Shown: positions 18,272 to 26,453 of the stretch, one piece after another
Layout of the letters: the number at the start of each line of letters is the position of its first letter
How positions within the stretch are numbered: position 1 is the stretch's first letter
Virus record (IMG/VR): IMGVR_UViG_3300046535_000406
Coordinates: 45,498-109,497 of that record
Source of the DNA: a virus
Length of the DNA stretch: 64,000 nt
Strand: one strand, 5' to 3'
Notes under the pieces: generated by a model
Seen by the model: the letters and a program-made list of their open reading frames with translations, nothing else
Databases searched by the model: none
What the model was told of the DNA's origin: nothing
Translations under genes and position numbers: made by a program

Positions 18272-19639
18272 CTAGTGGAAGCGTCCCGTGGAGCGGTGGC
18301 TCCCAAAGCGCCTCATGCGGGCTCCCGGCGCTCCCGTTGGCGGCGGGATGCCAACGGAGACGGCTGGCGTACCCGGGCGAGCGTGCGCCACGACCGGGTC
18401 CGGGTGGAGCCCGTAGGCCCAGTTGATGGTCGGAGCCTTGGCAAGCGCGGCCACTGCGGTCGGCGTGAGGGTGACGTTGTTGTAGCCGAGCAGGACCGTG
18501 GCCGCTATGCCGTCCATGTAGGGCACGGACGCGATGTTGTTCGAGAAGCCGCCACGCATCTTCAGGGAGTTGACCTTGGCGGCAGTCCACGAGCCACCCG
18601 ACGGCGGAGCCGAGAGGAACACGTGCCTCACGACCACGGTCGTGTCTGACACGTCCTCGTTGGTCAGCAGGCTCGTGGTATGAGCCCAGTTGTCGTCAGA
18701 CACCTGAATGCTGATCTGATCGGCGGTCGTGCCGCTGGCGTGGAACGTCATGGTGAAGCCCACACCCTTGATGACCTTGCTGCCAGTCTCGGGCAGGTCG
18801 GACATCAGCCATTCGAGGTAGGCGGTCGAGCGCGCAACCTTCTGGCGCAGCGGGTTGGTGATGACCGACAGGTCAGTCTTGCCGACGTAGGTGTTCGTGT
18901 CGGTCGCGTTGGTCGCCACGTCGCCGCCAGCCGTCCCGTATCCGAAGTCGCCAGCCGTGAAGCTGTGCGAGCCATCAGAGGTTGGGCGGAGCACCACCTG
19001 CTCGCTGCCGAACGCGCCGGAGGTGGCGTAGTCCGCGCCGGGAGTTGTTCCGGGAGCCGACCAGATGTCCACCCAACGCGCATTCAGCACGGAGGTGGCG
19101 CCTCCGGCGGCAACCGACCAGTTGGAGATGTTGAACGACTCGGACAGGCCGAGTGAGCCGTTCGTTCTCGTCGTCCAGACGCCAGTCGAGCTATCCCACG
19201 TGCGCCAGCGCACCGTGTTGGTGCCGGTCGTGGCGTCAATCTCGAACGCCAGCGCATACAGCCGGTTCGCCACGAGCGTCGGCCCGCTGACGGTGCCGTA
19301 GTTGCATTGCAGGACGCCGCCGGTCGTCACCTGAAACGTGAGGTTGTTGCCGCCTGCCTTCACGACATTCACGAGGGCGACCGTTGCGCCGACGGGTAGC
19401 GCGTCGATGGTGAAGTAGCCCTCCCACGCCAGCACCTTGTTCCCAGATGGAATGGGGTGGCGGTGTAGTTGGACCGTCGCGTTAGGCGACTCCTTGTAGC
19501 AGTGCGAGCGCCCGGAGCGGATGCTCGACGCCTCGATGGACGCCGCGCCGTTCACGAGCGACCAGTACGGGCTTGTGCCCTGCGTCGCGCCCGTGACGTT
19601 GATGCCCTCCTCGGAGGTGGTGCAGAAGTCAACGGCCAT
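18272..19639 (-). CDS. LamG/concanavalin-like virion protein, probable tail-fibre or receptor-binding
   Basis: 455 residues. The first half reads like a jelly-roll lectin: repeated Trp-bearing strands such as VLAWEGYFTID, LTFQVTTGG and TNTVRWRTWDSS. The remainder is Ser/Thr/Gly-rich beta structure ending in a Pro/Arg tail. I start it at ATG 19639, which overlaps the stop of the upstream beta-propeller gene (TGATG), so the two are probably cotranslated. The context of neighbouring virion-like genes suggests an adhesion role, which is inferred. Confidence 0.6.
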   Translation of the reverse strand: MAVDFCTTSEEGINVTGATQGTSPYWSLVNGAASIEASSIRSGRSHCYKESPNATVQLHRHPIPSGNKVLAWEGYFTIDALPVGATVALVNVVKAGGNNLTFQVTTGGVLQCNYGTVSGPTLVANRLYALAFEIDATTGTNTVRWRTWDSSTGVWTTRTNGSLGLSESFNISNWSVAAGGATSVLNARWVDIWSAPGTTPGADYATSGAFGSEQVVLRPTSDGSHSFTAGDFGYGTAGGDVATNATDTNTYVGKTDLSVITNPLRQKVARSTAYLEWLMSDLPETGSKVIKGVGFTMTFHASGTTADQISIQVSDDNWAHTTSLLTNEDVSDTTVVVRHVFLSAPPSGGSWTAAKVNSLKMRGGFSNNIASVPYMDGIAATVLLGYNNVTLTPTAVAALAKAPTINWAYGLHPDPVVAHARPGTPAVSVGIPPPTGAPGARMRRFGSHRSTGRFH

Positions 19640-20934
19640 CAGAGCACCAGCCCGGTGACGAACGGATGGCCGTTGTCGATGGTGTTGTCGCCGCCCCATT
19701 CAGTCGTGAAGAACTGCCGCTTCCCGTCCTGCGACGGCACCGCCATGGGATCGTTGTTGTAGTGATCGTTGCCGTGGTGGGAGAAGCAGAACGGGTGCCA
19801 CGTGCCGGTCCCGTCGAGGTCGAGCACGCCCACCTGATCATTGCCCTTCAGCCCGGCACCGGCGGTCGAGTCGTAGCAGGACAGCGTCACCTTGCCCGGC
19901 TGCCAGATGTTGCGGCACGAGATGTGGCCGAAGGCCATGGCCCCGGTGCCGGTTAGCTCGTTCCGCTCGGTGCCGTCCGAGAGACGGTGCGTGATCAGGT
20001 TGGAGCCCTTGTAGACGACGGCGACCTCGTTGCCCGCCGAGTCGTAGCCGAAGTCCCAGTGCTGCCCACCCGAAGTGCTCATCTGGCGGATGCGACCGTA
20101 GTCGTTCGCGCCGGTGAAGAAGTCCGATGCCCGGAACAGCCAGATGCCGCGATCCGTCGTGCCCGTGTTCAGGCCCGTCTCGCTCGTGGCGAACTGGACG
20201 CCCACGTACTGGCCCGATTGACTCACGGTGGCGTTGTTGGCCCGAGGCGAGCACGGGAACAGGACCCCGACGCCATCCGAGTTCGTGCCGCCGGTGCCAG
20301 CCATGCTGTAGAGCACGACCTTCTCGGCACCCGACACCGAGCCCTGAAAGACGACCCACAGATCGTCGTTCGACAGGTTGCCCTCCGCGTCTCCAATCTC
20401 CATGTTGGCGAGCCCGAGCCCGGAGAAGTCATGGATCGTCGTCAGGGCGAGCGACGAGATGGTGCGCTTCGAGAACACGCTCTTGGGAGAGCCCCCGGTC
20501 GTGTAGAGGAACGGTGCCGACAGGAAGCCCGCCGTCACGGTGTTGGGCCATCGCGACCCCGAGTTGATCGTGACCGTCGGGCCTTTGGCGACGGATAGGT
20601 CGCTCATGTTGACGATGATGCGTCCGCTCGTGCTGTCCAGTTGCAGGAGCTTGCCGTCAGGCGACAGCGGCTGCTGGCGGGAGTAAAGCTGCTTCGACCA
20701 CGTCGTGTCGCTGAGCTTCTTGACTTTGGCTCCGAACGTGGAGTCCGTGATCACGGAGCCTGCCGATGCAGGGGCAGAGTCACCGTTGGTGGCGGTGTAT
20801 GTCATCGCGACACCAGCTGGGGTCACCCCGGACGCACTCAGGACGGGACGGGCGTAGGCCCGGACCGCCTGCGGGTTCAGGTTCCGAGCCGGAGGCGACC
20901 AGCTATGAGTGATGGTGACGCTGCGACCGGCCAC
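19639..20934 (-). CDS. Beta-propeller-like virion or fibre protein
   Basis: 431 residues with blade-like repeats in which a strand ending in W/Y-F/V is followed by a polar turn and an S/T-G-rich strand (GIWLFRASD, GQHWDFGYD, GKRQFFTTEWGG). The histidine-rich SHHGNDHYNND segment resembles those in oligogalacturonate-lyase-like and WD40-like propellers. It starts at GTG 20934, 6 nt after the upstream stop. A polysaccharide-binding or -cleaving receptor protein is the best guess. Confidence 0.5.
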   Translation of the reverse strand: MAGRSVTITHSWSPPARNLNPQAVRAYARPVLSASGVTPAGVAMTYTATNGDSAPASAGSVITDSTFGAKVKKLSDTTWSKQLYSRQQPLSPDGKLLQLDSTSGRIIVNMSDLSVAKGPTVTINSGSRWPNTVTAGFLSAPFLYTTGGSPKSVFSKRTISSLALTTIHDFSGLGLANMEIGDAEGNLSNDDLWVVFQGSVSGAEKVVLYSMAGTGGTNSDGVGVLFPCSPRANNATVSQSGQYVGVQFATSETGLNTGTTDRGIWLFRASDFFTGANDYGRIRQMSTSGGQHWDFGYDSAGNEVAVVYKGSNLITHRLSDGTERNELTGTGAMAFGHISCRNIWQPGKVTLSCYDSTAGAGLKGNDQVGVLDLDGTGTWHPFCFSHHGNDHYNNDPMAVPSQDGKRQFFTTEWGGDNTIDNGHPFVTGLVL

Positions 20935-20940
20935 CGAGGG

Positions 20941-21384
20941 TTACCCGGCTGCGACTTGCAGCAACCCTGCCACGTCCACCGTCACGTTCACGGCACCGCC
21001 ACCACCGGCGAAGGGGAAGCCGCCGCTGTCCACGAACGCAATCGGGATGTCGTTCGCACCACCGTTCACGTTCTTGACGATCACGTATCCCTGCGCCTGA
21101 CGGGTGCCGGGGCCGACCGTGGTGCCGAACGTGAAGTCAGCGGCGTCGGTCCATGAGAGGTGTGTGCTGTTGTTCTCCGCAGAGGCGGACATGCTCAGGG
21201 TCGGGCGGGAGTAGCCCGAGCCGTCGAACTCATCCAGTGTCGTGAAGCCGCCGACGGTCGCCTTGTCGCGCTCCGTGTCGGCGGTCGTGTTGGTCATCAC
21301 GAGGATCGCCCGGAGGTCAGACGTGCCGGGGTTCAGGGCCGCCGTGTTCAGCAACTGCAACGCATGGTCGTACCAGAAGCTCAC
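20941..21384 (-). CDS. Putative virion protein, unrecognised (147 aa)
   Basis: The Thr/Asp-rich N-terminal half has LRAILVMTNTTAD. The C-terminus is a glycine-rich beta segment (FAGGGGAVNVTVDVAG). This pattern is common in small phage tail or baseplate proteins. It sits 2 nt from the upstream gene in the fibre operon. The function is unknown. Confidence 0.5.
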   Translation of the reverse strand: MSFWYDHALQLLNTAALNPGTSDLRAILVMTNTTADTERDKATVGGFTTLDEFDGSGYSRPTLSMSASAENNSTHLSWTDAADFTFGTTVGPGTRQAQGYVIVKNVNGGANDIPIAFVDSGGFPFAGGGGAVNVTVDVAGLLQVAAG

Positions 21385-21386
21385 GG

Positions 21387-21737
21387 TCAGTCCCTTCCGT
21401 AGGTCAAGTGCACGACGGCGGCAGCCGACGTGGAGCGGACATGAGCGGTGTCGTCAGCGCCGACACCGCTCGCCTTCGTGGGATACGTGATGGACGCTCC
21501 GGCACCCTGCCAGTAGCCGATCCCGTTCGTCGTCGCCTCGCCCATCGCCACGGCGCACTCAGCCGAGCAGTAGACCGTGACGTAGGTCGTGCCAGCTGGC
21601 ATCGCGCCGCTGGCCGGGTAGTCGGTGTTCGCGTTGGTGCAGGTGACCGCCTCGTGTGCACTCCGGCCCTTCAGGAGAGGGTTGGCCGTCACGGCGGCAC
21701 CCGTTACCTCGACCCCGTACAGCGGCTGCGAACCCAC
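21387..21737 (-). CDS. Putative virion protein, unrecognised (116 aa)
   Basis: Beta-rich, with an AGTTYVTVYCSAECAVAMG core containing two cysteines and a C-terminal VHLTYGRD. It is the first gene of the four-gene fibre operon (21737-18272). Decoration or accessory tail function is inferred from position only. Confidence 0.45.
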   Translation of the reverse strand: MGSQPLYGVEVTGAAVTANPLLKGRSAHEAVTCTNANTDYPASGAMPAGTTYVTVYCSAECAVAMGEATTNGIGYWQGAGASITYPTKASGVGADDTAHVRSTSAAAVVHLTYGRD

Positions 21738-21941
21738 GTGTCACTCCCAGTTGGCGATGGCGTGGTGATCCTACACGATGCAGGAAGTGCCGGGCGGGTG
21801 CCCCAGTGCCCAGAGCCCCCAGTCCTTGACGAGCCCAGCCACTTCCGCCCGGCCCGGCACAGCATACGTTGCCCGGGGCCTACTTGCGCAAGCCCCGGGC
21901 TGCCCAAACGGCTCCTCGGTTACCCGGGGCGCTGGAACAGC
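21738..21941. other. Intergenic region with hairpin upstream of the fibre operon
   Basis: It contains a perfect 9-bp inverted repeat (21871-21900) and, on the minus strand, CACTTCCTGC followed by a TAGGAT box near 21770. The second part recalls the dispersed promoter without its TTGACT. It is the likely terminator-promoter junction of the fibre operon. Confidence 0.45.
21871..21900 (-). terminator. GC-rich hairpin after the 21942 gene
   Basis: GCCCGGGGC and GCCCCGGGC form a perfect 9-bp stem with a 12-nt loop. It lies 41 nt past the stop of the upstream gene and before the fibre operon. Confidence 0.55.
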
Positions 21942-22154
21942 CTAGCGGACACGTCTCTTGGCGGGCGGCTCGACCTGTAGGCGGATCAGGTCCTGAAGGG
22001 CGGCCATCTCGGCGAGCACGCGGACGGATCGACTACCCATCTCGTCGGCGTCCTTGGAGAGGCGTACGGCGCTCGCTGCACTCGCCCGTGTCGCGGCGGC
22101 CTCCGTGGAAGCCTGCCGCCCCGGAGTGAACGCCCGGCGCAGGCGATCGATCAC
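21942..22154 (-). CDS. Small helical protein, unrecognised (70 aa)
   Basis: Starts at GTG 22154 (VIDRLRRAFTPG), with a GGGGG run upstream. It is Ala/Arg-rich with a likely amphipathic helix and ends LQVEPPAKRRVR. It follows a membrane protein gene. No family recognised. Confidence 0.45.
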   Translation of the reverse strand: MIDRLRRAFTPGRQASTEAAATRASAASAVRLSKDADEMGSRSVRVLAEMAALQDLIRLQVEPPAKRRVR

Positions 22155-22207
22155 GTGCCACAGATTACCCCCTACGGCCAATAGGTCGTAGTGCTTAGTG
22201 GCCCGGA

Positions 22208-22558
22208 CTATGCGTTCCGGATGCAGGCGATGAACAGGTAGCCCAGCGACAGGGCGATCACGCCGCGAGCCAGATCGACCGAAGTCGCGACCCACTCCGG
22301 GAACACGGTGTGTCCCGCCGGTGTCGAGGGCAGATACAGCTGGCGGAGGATGCCGATCGCGCACAGGTAGACGGTAGCGACGGCGACGCCGGTGAGTGAA
22401 GCTGCCAGCACATGGGTGAGCCACAGAGTCTTGCGACCTTCTGCCACGGCGAGCCTCCGGTCAGTCAGGTACAGCCGCCACATGAACGCCGGTGCGCTCA
22501 CCGCGAGAGCCCCGAAGATTGCCAGCGCGAGGATGATGACCATGCCGGAGAGGTCCAT
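22208..22558 (-). CDS. Membrane protein with about three helices (116 aa)
   Basis: Hydrophobic segments lie at about residues 4-26, 48-70 and 95-112, separated by an Arg-rich cytoplasmic loop. Its ATG abuts the stop of the zinc-ribbon gene 22559. The function is unknown; lysis or superinfection roles are possible. Confidence 0.55.
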   Translation of the reverse strand: MDLSGMVIILALAIFGALAVSAPAFMWRLYLTDRRLAVAEGRKTLWLTHVLAASLTGVAVATVYLCAIGILRQLYLPSTPAGHTVFPEWVATSVDLARGVIALSLGYLFIACIRNA

Positions 22559-22921
22559 TCACGTGGATCGTAGCGCGCTTGCACCCGCATTGCGAGCTTC
22601 CTGAGCCCTTCGATAGGTTCGCCGTCCGATTGCAAGGTGGCATTCCTTGCAGCGAGCGCGATCAGGCCGGTCGCGCCCAGCTGAGTGGATCACCGTGTTT
22701 GACGCCTCTCGGGGATGCCCGCACGGGTAGCGCGCCTCGATGGTGACGTGAGGCTCGGCCAGCCGACAGGCTCGGCATCGGGAGTAGGACCAGACGCGGC
22801 CATCCGGCCTCTTGCGAAGGTGCCAGAACTCGGCGTCGAACGGCCACCACTCACGGCAGCCGAAGCACAGGCGCTGAGGTCCAAGCTCAGGCTCGGACGG
22901 CACCACGAGGGTCAGGCTCAC
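22559..22921 (-). CDS. Multi-Cys zinc-binding protein, possibly HNH/endonuclease VII-like
   Basis: 120 residues with three Cys pairs: CFGC, CRAC and a late CKEC, plus CGHP. The spacing CFGC, then a Trp/Phe stretch, then SRCRACR resembles the first half of phage recombination-endonuclease VII and HNH proteins. The start is set at GTG 22921, overlapping the upstream stop (GTGA) with GGAG 8 nt before it. No clear catalytic His pair, so the nuclease call is weak. Confidence 0.5.
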   Translation of the reverse strand: MSLTLVVPSEPELGPQRLCFGCREWWPFDAEFWHLRKRPDGRVWSYSRCRACRLAEPHVTIEARYPCGHPREASNTVIHSAGRDRPDRARCKECHLAIGRRTYRRAQEARNAGASALRST

Positions 22922-23121
22922 TCGCCCAACTCCGATCGCGCCCAGTCGCGCCAGCACTCGGGGCAGAAGTCGAGATACCGTCCGTAGTGGACGACGTACA
23001 GGCGACCGTATCCCTGCTTGCGAGCGGCGGTCCGGGCCTCGCGCTTGGTCGGCTCCATGCTGGACTCGTTCTCGCAGTCTGGGTCGTCGCAGTGGACGAC
23101 GTTGTAGGCGCGGCTGGTCAC
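22918..23121 (-). CDS. Small zinc-finger protein (67 aa)
   Basis: It carries CDDPDC near the N-terminus and CPEC near the C-terminus, flanking a basic helix (KREARTAARKQGYGR). It overlaps both neighbours by 4 nt. Function unknown. Confidence 0.55.
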   Translation of the reverse strand: MTSRAYNVVHCDDPDCENESSMEPTKREARTAARKQGYGRLYVVHYGRYLDFCPECWRDWARSELGE

Positions 23122-23591
23122 CCCGTCACCTCATCGCGGGCCTCGGCTGCGCGGAACGCCCTGTCACGGTCACAGTGCGTGCATTCGCCCGGTGGGCAGA
23201 GATAGAGCAATCCATCAGCCACCACCGCATCCCGCTCCGCGCTGGCGGGTGGCGTGGCGGCTAGGATCAAGTCGCAGACTTCGCACTCGTCGGTCGGTGT
23301 CTCGTCGTCGTACTCCACCCAGCCATCGCGGATGCCGACGTGACCGCCGAAGTTGCCGCTCCACTCTGATACGGCCTTGCGGTGCTCTCCGATCAGCGCC
23401 TCCCGCTCCGCGCTGGCGGGTGGCGTGGCGGCGAGGGCGGTCAAGATCGCATCTGTCGCGGCTGTCGCTTCGCCTTCAATCTCCCTGACCGCATCGGCGT
23501 AGTCCGAGTGGTCGGTGGCGACACCGTAGATGTGCGTCAGCGACTCGAAAGCGTGTACCAGCGCCTCCCGCAGCAGCGCGTCCGGGGTCAC
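23118..23591 (-). CDS. Helical protein with two copies of the ATPPASAER linker (157 aa)
   Basis: Starts at GTG 23591. A helical N-terminal part is followed by LAATPPASAER twice (near residues 55 and 112), each before a different segment. A C-terminal Cys/His cluster (CPPGECTHC) looks zinc-binding. The linker DNA is nearly identical between copies and recurs in the next gene upstream. Function unknown. Confidence 0.55.
   Translation of the reverse strand: MTPDALLREALVHAFESLTHIYGVATDHSDYADAVREIEGEATAATDAILTALAATPPASAEREALIGEHRKAVSEWSGNFGGHVGIRDGWVEYDDETPTDECEVCDLILAATPPASAERDAVVADGLLYLCPPGECTHCDRDRAFRAAEARDEVTG
23230..23261 (-). repeat. ATPPASAER coding repeat, copy 1
   Basis: 32 nt identical to 23401-23432. 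It is read in the same frame as part of gene 23118-23591. Confidence 0.75.
23401..23432 (-). repeat. ATPPASAER coding repeat, copy 2
   Basis: 32 nt identical to 23230-23261. It encodes the same linker peptide about 57 residues earlier in the same protein. Confidence 0.75.
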
Positions 23592-23884
23592 GACCGGGCC
23601 TCGGCTGCGCGCTGTCGGCGTCCACCCTTCGGGTGACCGCCTCGGGTGTGCCGGGTTGCGGGACTTCGCTCCGCGCTGGCGGGTGGCGTGGCGAGTCCTT
23701 CGCGACGCACCGCGTCGTCGTAGCCGTTCTGATACGCCTGCTTCAGTTCAGTCGCTTGACTCGATAGGTCACGAGCACAGTGTTCGCAAACGGTGAGGCT
23801 GCTGGCGAACGGCATCACTCGGTCGCAATCACCGCACATGCAATGGCGATCTTCGTTGGCGCGTCCCGTGGTCGGGGTGGTCAT
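23588..23884 (-). CDS. Small zinc-finger protein with ATPPASAER linker (98 aa)
   Basis: The N-terminal CMCGDC and CEHC pairs form a likely zinc site, then a helix, then the linker and a basic tail. The tail reads like an out-of-register extension, so it may be recent sequence. Overlaps both neighbours by 4 nt. Confidence 0.55.
   Translation of the reverse strand: MTTPTTGRANEDRHCMCGDCDRVMPFASSLTVCEHCARDLSSQATELKQAYQNGYDDAVRREGLATPPASAERSPATRHTRGGHPKGGRRQRAAEARS
23667..23693 (-). repeat. ATPPASAER coding repeat, copy 3
   Basis: 27 nt identical to the core of copies 1 and 2. It lies in the neighbouring gene 23588-23884 and again encodes ATPPASAER. Confidence 0.75.
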
Positions 23885-24096
23885 TCGCGTTCCTCGATCG
23901 CCTGACGGAGGTAGACCACGAGGTCCAGCGCCTCCTGATAGGCGTCAACGAGGGCGTCGCGTCCGTTGTGCGCCTGCAAGGGCGTGCCGTACCGCGCTCG
24001 ACCTACCCGGTCGCGCTCCTGCATGTCGGCCACCACAAGCTCCCAGATCGGCTTGCCCGGCGTGGGGATCGGCGGCGGCTGGTCGATGATCTTCAC
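23881..24096 (-). CDS. MazG-like small helical protein (71 aa)
   Basis: Starts at GTG 24096 within the upstream stop (GTGA). The core MQERDRVGRARYGTPL, then NGRDALVDAYQEALDL and VVYLRQA, matches a phage family related to MazG-type nucleotide pyrophosphohydrolases. It is much shorter than full MazG, so it may act as an oligomer or be regulatory. Confidence 0.55.
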   Translation of the reverse strand: MKIIDQPPPIPTPGKPIWELVVADMQERDRVGRARYGTPLQAHNGRDALVDAYQEALDLVVYLRQAIEERE

Positions 24097-24344
24097 GACG
24101 TTGACTTCGAGCGGGGCGACCAGCCGTGCGGGTGGACGCCCTGCTCGGTCGTGTAGTCGAGGCCGCACTGGGCGCACCGTGCGATGGCCTCCGGCGTGGA
24201 GAGCCGCTTCACCACGGCTCGGCATTCCCGGTCGATCGCCTCCGCGTAATCAGGGGCGTCTGGCTCAGGGAAGCCGTACATGCGAACCCGCTCGACAAGC
24301 TCAGAGAGTGTCGAGCGGAGAGCGCCGGTGCGAGGTTCGGTCAT
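24093..24344 (-). CDS. Small protein with C-terminal zinc finger (83 aa)
   Basis: A helical N-terminal half is followed by CAQC and a downstream HPH, a possible zinc site. The ATG lies 6 nt after a TAAGAT box, so the mRNA may be leaderless. First gene of the 24344-21942 run. Confidence 0.5.
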   Translation of the reverse strand: MTEPRTGALRSTLSELVERVRMYGFPEPDAPDYAEAIDRECRAVVKRLSTPEAIARCAQCGLDYTTEQGVHPHGWSPRSKSTS

Positions 24345-24350
24345 GCCTGT

Positions 24351-24370
24351 ATCTTACTACAGGAAGTCAA
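24351..24370 (-). promoter_or_regulatory. Dispersed TTGACT motif, short-spacer variant
   Basis: TTGACTTCCTG (-35 part at 24365-24370) is followed by TAAGAT (24351-24356) after only 8 nt, then 6 nt to ATG 24344. The motif begins 3 nt after the stop (TAG) of the secreted-protein gene. Confidence 0.45.
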
Positions 24371-24373
24371 TAG

Positions 24374-25054
24374 CTACCCGCTGACGCCGGAGTCCGTGCA
24401 GCTGCCAGAGTCGGCCTCAGCACGAGCCTGTCCGAGCAGCCTGCCAGCCTGCGTGAAGCCGTCACCGATCGACTTGGGCGGTGTGCCCGCGCCGTTGGTG
24501 CGCACGATCCAGCGGAGGAAGGCGACGATCTTGCCGTGGAGGGTGGACATGCCCTGCCGGTAGCTGTTCCACGCATCGGTCATGCAGGCCGAAGGCGTGT
24601 AGCTCAGGGCGACCTGCTGCTTGGCGAAGGTGCCGATCGAGACGTAGGCGTTGATCAGCTGCCGCAGGGTGGACATGGACGCCACCGAGTTGGACCAGTC
24701 GAACACCCGCTGGACGCCGTCGTCAATCGTGGTGACGATCAGCTGGTCGTCGTTGGCGGCGGTGGGCTGAGGTGTGGGGTCAGGCGTCGGAGCCGTGGTC
24801 GGCTCGGTGGTGGGAGCGGGACTGGCGCACGGTCCTGCCGCGATGATGACGACGGAGTGGTCCGCGACGGCGGCTGCCAGCGTGATCGGGTCCCAGCCCT
24901 GAGACGGCACTGGGCCGTACACGTCAACGCACAGCGAGGTCGTGGTGGGAGCCGGTGCCTGCGATGGCGACTGGGCGAAGGCCGTGCTGCCGATCGCCAC
25001 GAAGGTGGCGGCCAGCACGGCGATGGCGATGGGTGAGAGAGAGCGAGTGCGCAT
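24374..25054 (-). CDS. Secreted protein with signal peptide and Pro/Thr-rich linker
   Basis: 226 residues from ATG 25054, preceded by the strong Shine-Dalgarno AGGAAGG. It has a classical signal peptide (basic MRTRS, hydrophobic core, cleavage after AFA), a domain with two Cys, a TTEPTTAPTPDPTPQPT-type linker and a helical C-terminal domain with two or three Cys. A phage-made exported protein might modify the host surface or block superinfection. Function inferred only. Confidence 0.6.
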   Translation of the reverse strand: MRTRSLSPIAIAVLAATFVAIGSTAFAQSPSQAPAPTTTSLCVDVYGPVPSQGWDPITLAAAVADHSVVIIAAGPCASPAPTTEPTTAPTPDPTPQPTAANDDQLIVTTIDDGVQRVFDWSNSVASMSTLRQLINAYVSIGTFAKQQVALSYTPSACMTDAWNSYRQGMSTLHGKIVAFLRWIVRTNGAGTPPKSIGDGFTQAGRLLGQARAEADSGSCTDSGVSG

Positions 25055-25056
25055 GA

Positions 25057-26232
25057 TCAGCCTTCCTGTTCGGTGATGACGTTGGAGTGAGCCTTGGTGT
25101 TCTCGACCAGCGGCTCGTTGCGGTCCCGGGACTGCCAGCCCTCGCGGAACCACGCCGAGTGCTCGTCGTCCGGGCCGGGCGTGTCGCCCAGTGATTGGGT
25201 GGCGTAGTGCCACGGGTTGCCGCACCCGATGACCGGGATCGGCTTGGAGTCCTTCCAGAACACCGGCCAGCCATCGGCCAGCCGGGCCATGATCCCGTCA
25301 CCACAGACAGGGCAGACCTCGACCGGGCTGCCGCCACCAGCAGGCTGAGCGGCCATGTCCCGGAGCGCGTCTCGCAGCGCGGCGTAGGTGAGCGCGTCGG
25401 CCTCGGACGGACGGACGGGTTCCTCGAAGGACATGCGGATGTCCGCCTCCACCTCGACCTCGTCGTCCGACGCTGGGGCCAGCGGCTGCCAGATCGTGGG
25501 CGGATGCGGCTGCCCGTACCACGGGTTGTGTGACGTGTCGTCCTCGCTGAGCGTGTCCTCGACAGAGGCCGTCAGGTGGTTCTGCCGCCACTCCTCCTCG
25601 GCGATGGCGCGGTAGTCGGCAGTCGAATACAGGTCGGCGAGCACCGCTGCCCGGGCGACGTAATACTCGGCCATGTAGCGGTTCTGGTCCTCGATGTCAT
25701 CGGCCTGCTCCAACGCACGGATGGCAGCGAGGCGATAGCTCTCCGGATCGGGGCGGGGATCGGTCATGGGAGCCTCCTTGTGCTCAGGTGGGGTGGCTTG
25801 GATGGCAAACTCCCCGTGGGAGTGGTCATCGAACCAGCTGTCAATCCGCTTCTTGCGGGCCATCAGAGCCCAGAAGTCCTCGAATGCGCCCTCTGGATTG
25901 TTGGGAACCGCGCTTATGGCGCGATCATCGATGTAGACCTCGGCTGGCACCTTGTCCGCCGTGATCAGGTCGAACGGCAACTCCCACTTGTTCAGCCAGT
26001 CGCGGACCCACTTGCGCTCGCGCTTCACGTCCCCCGGGGAGATGGAGGTCCGGCTGCACCGCGTGGTGTGGATCACGATGCGGTAGCCCTTGGCGCGAAG
26101 GTCGTCAAGGAAGGTGGTGGCGCCCGAGAGTGGTGTCGCCCCCATGTGGTAGAGCGATGTGTTCGGGTAGATCACGCCGTCGAAGTCAACGGCCACCACT
26201 CCGGTGCCGGTGTGCAGGTTGGGCCAACTCAC
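25057..26232 (-). CDS. HAD-superfamily phosphatase fused to an uncharacterised zinc-ribbon region
   Basis: 391 residues from GTG 26232. Residues 1-120 show HAD motifs: VDFDGVI (nucleophile Asp and acid/base Asp), IHTTR (motif II) and YIDDRA (motif IV). The rest is acidic and helical, then has CPVCG and a GCGNPWHYA segment. An in-frame ATG at 25767 has a near-ideal Shine-Dalgarno (AAGGAGG, 5 nt spacing), so a second, shorter product starting MTDPRP is likely. The substrate is unknown; small phage HADs often act on nucleotides or nucleic-acid ends. Confidence 0.65.
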   Translation of the reverse strand: MSWPNLHTGTGVVAVDFDGVIYPNTSLYHMGATPLSGATTFLDDLRAKGYRIVIHTTRCSRTSISPGDVKRERKWVRDWLNKWELPFDLITADKVPAEVYIDDRAISAVPNNPEGAFEDFWALMARKKRIDSWFDDHSHGEFAIQATPPEHKEAPMTDPRPDPESYRLAAIRALEQADDIEDQNRYMAEYYVARAAVLADLYSTADYRAIAEEEWRQNHLTASVEDTLSEDDTSHNPWYGQPHPPTIWQPLAPASDDEVEVEADIRMSFEEPVRPSEADALTYAALRDALRDMAAQPAGGGSPVEVCPVCGDGIMARLADGWPVFWKDSKPIPVIGCGNPWHYATQSLGDTPGPDDEHSAWFREGWQSRDRNEPLVENTKAHSNVITEQEG

Positions 26233-26453
26233 AGGATTGGGTTCCTCCGGTCATACAGGGCGATGCCAACGAGCGCCCCGGGGATGCCGCACAGCAGACC
26301 GAGGATCAGGCCAACGATGAACGCGACGCCGGTGCTCCACGAGCCGATGCCGCCGGTGAGCGTCATCAGCAGCAACTCGACCAGCCAAGCGAACAGGCAG
26401 CCGATCAGGGCTCCCCCCATCACGTAGGCGGCGTACCTCACAGATCGGCCCAT
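26229..26453 (-). CDS. Two-helix membrane protein (74 aa)
   Basis: Two hydrophobic Gly-rich segments (around 8-32 and 40-66) end in an Arg/Asn tail. Starts at ATG 26453 inside the upstream gene end (16-nt overlap). Function unknown. Confidence 0.5.
   Translation of the reverse strand: MGRSVRYAAYVMGGALIGCLFAWLVELLLMTLTGGIGSWSTGVAFIVGLILGLLCGIPGALVGIALYDRRNPIL

Noticed and set aside
23230-23693. CRISPR-like array from the 27-32-nt repeats
   Set aside because: Only three copies at unequal distances (171 and 266 nt), all inside and in frame with genes, so they are coding repeats.
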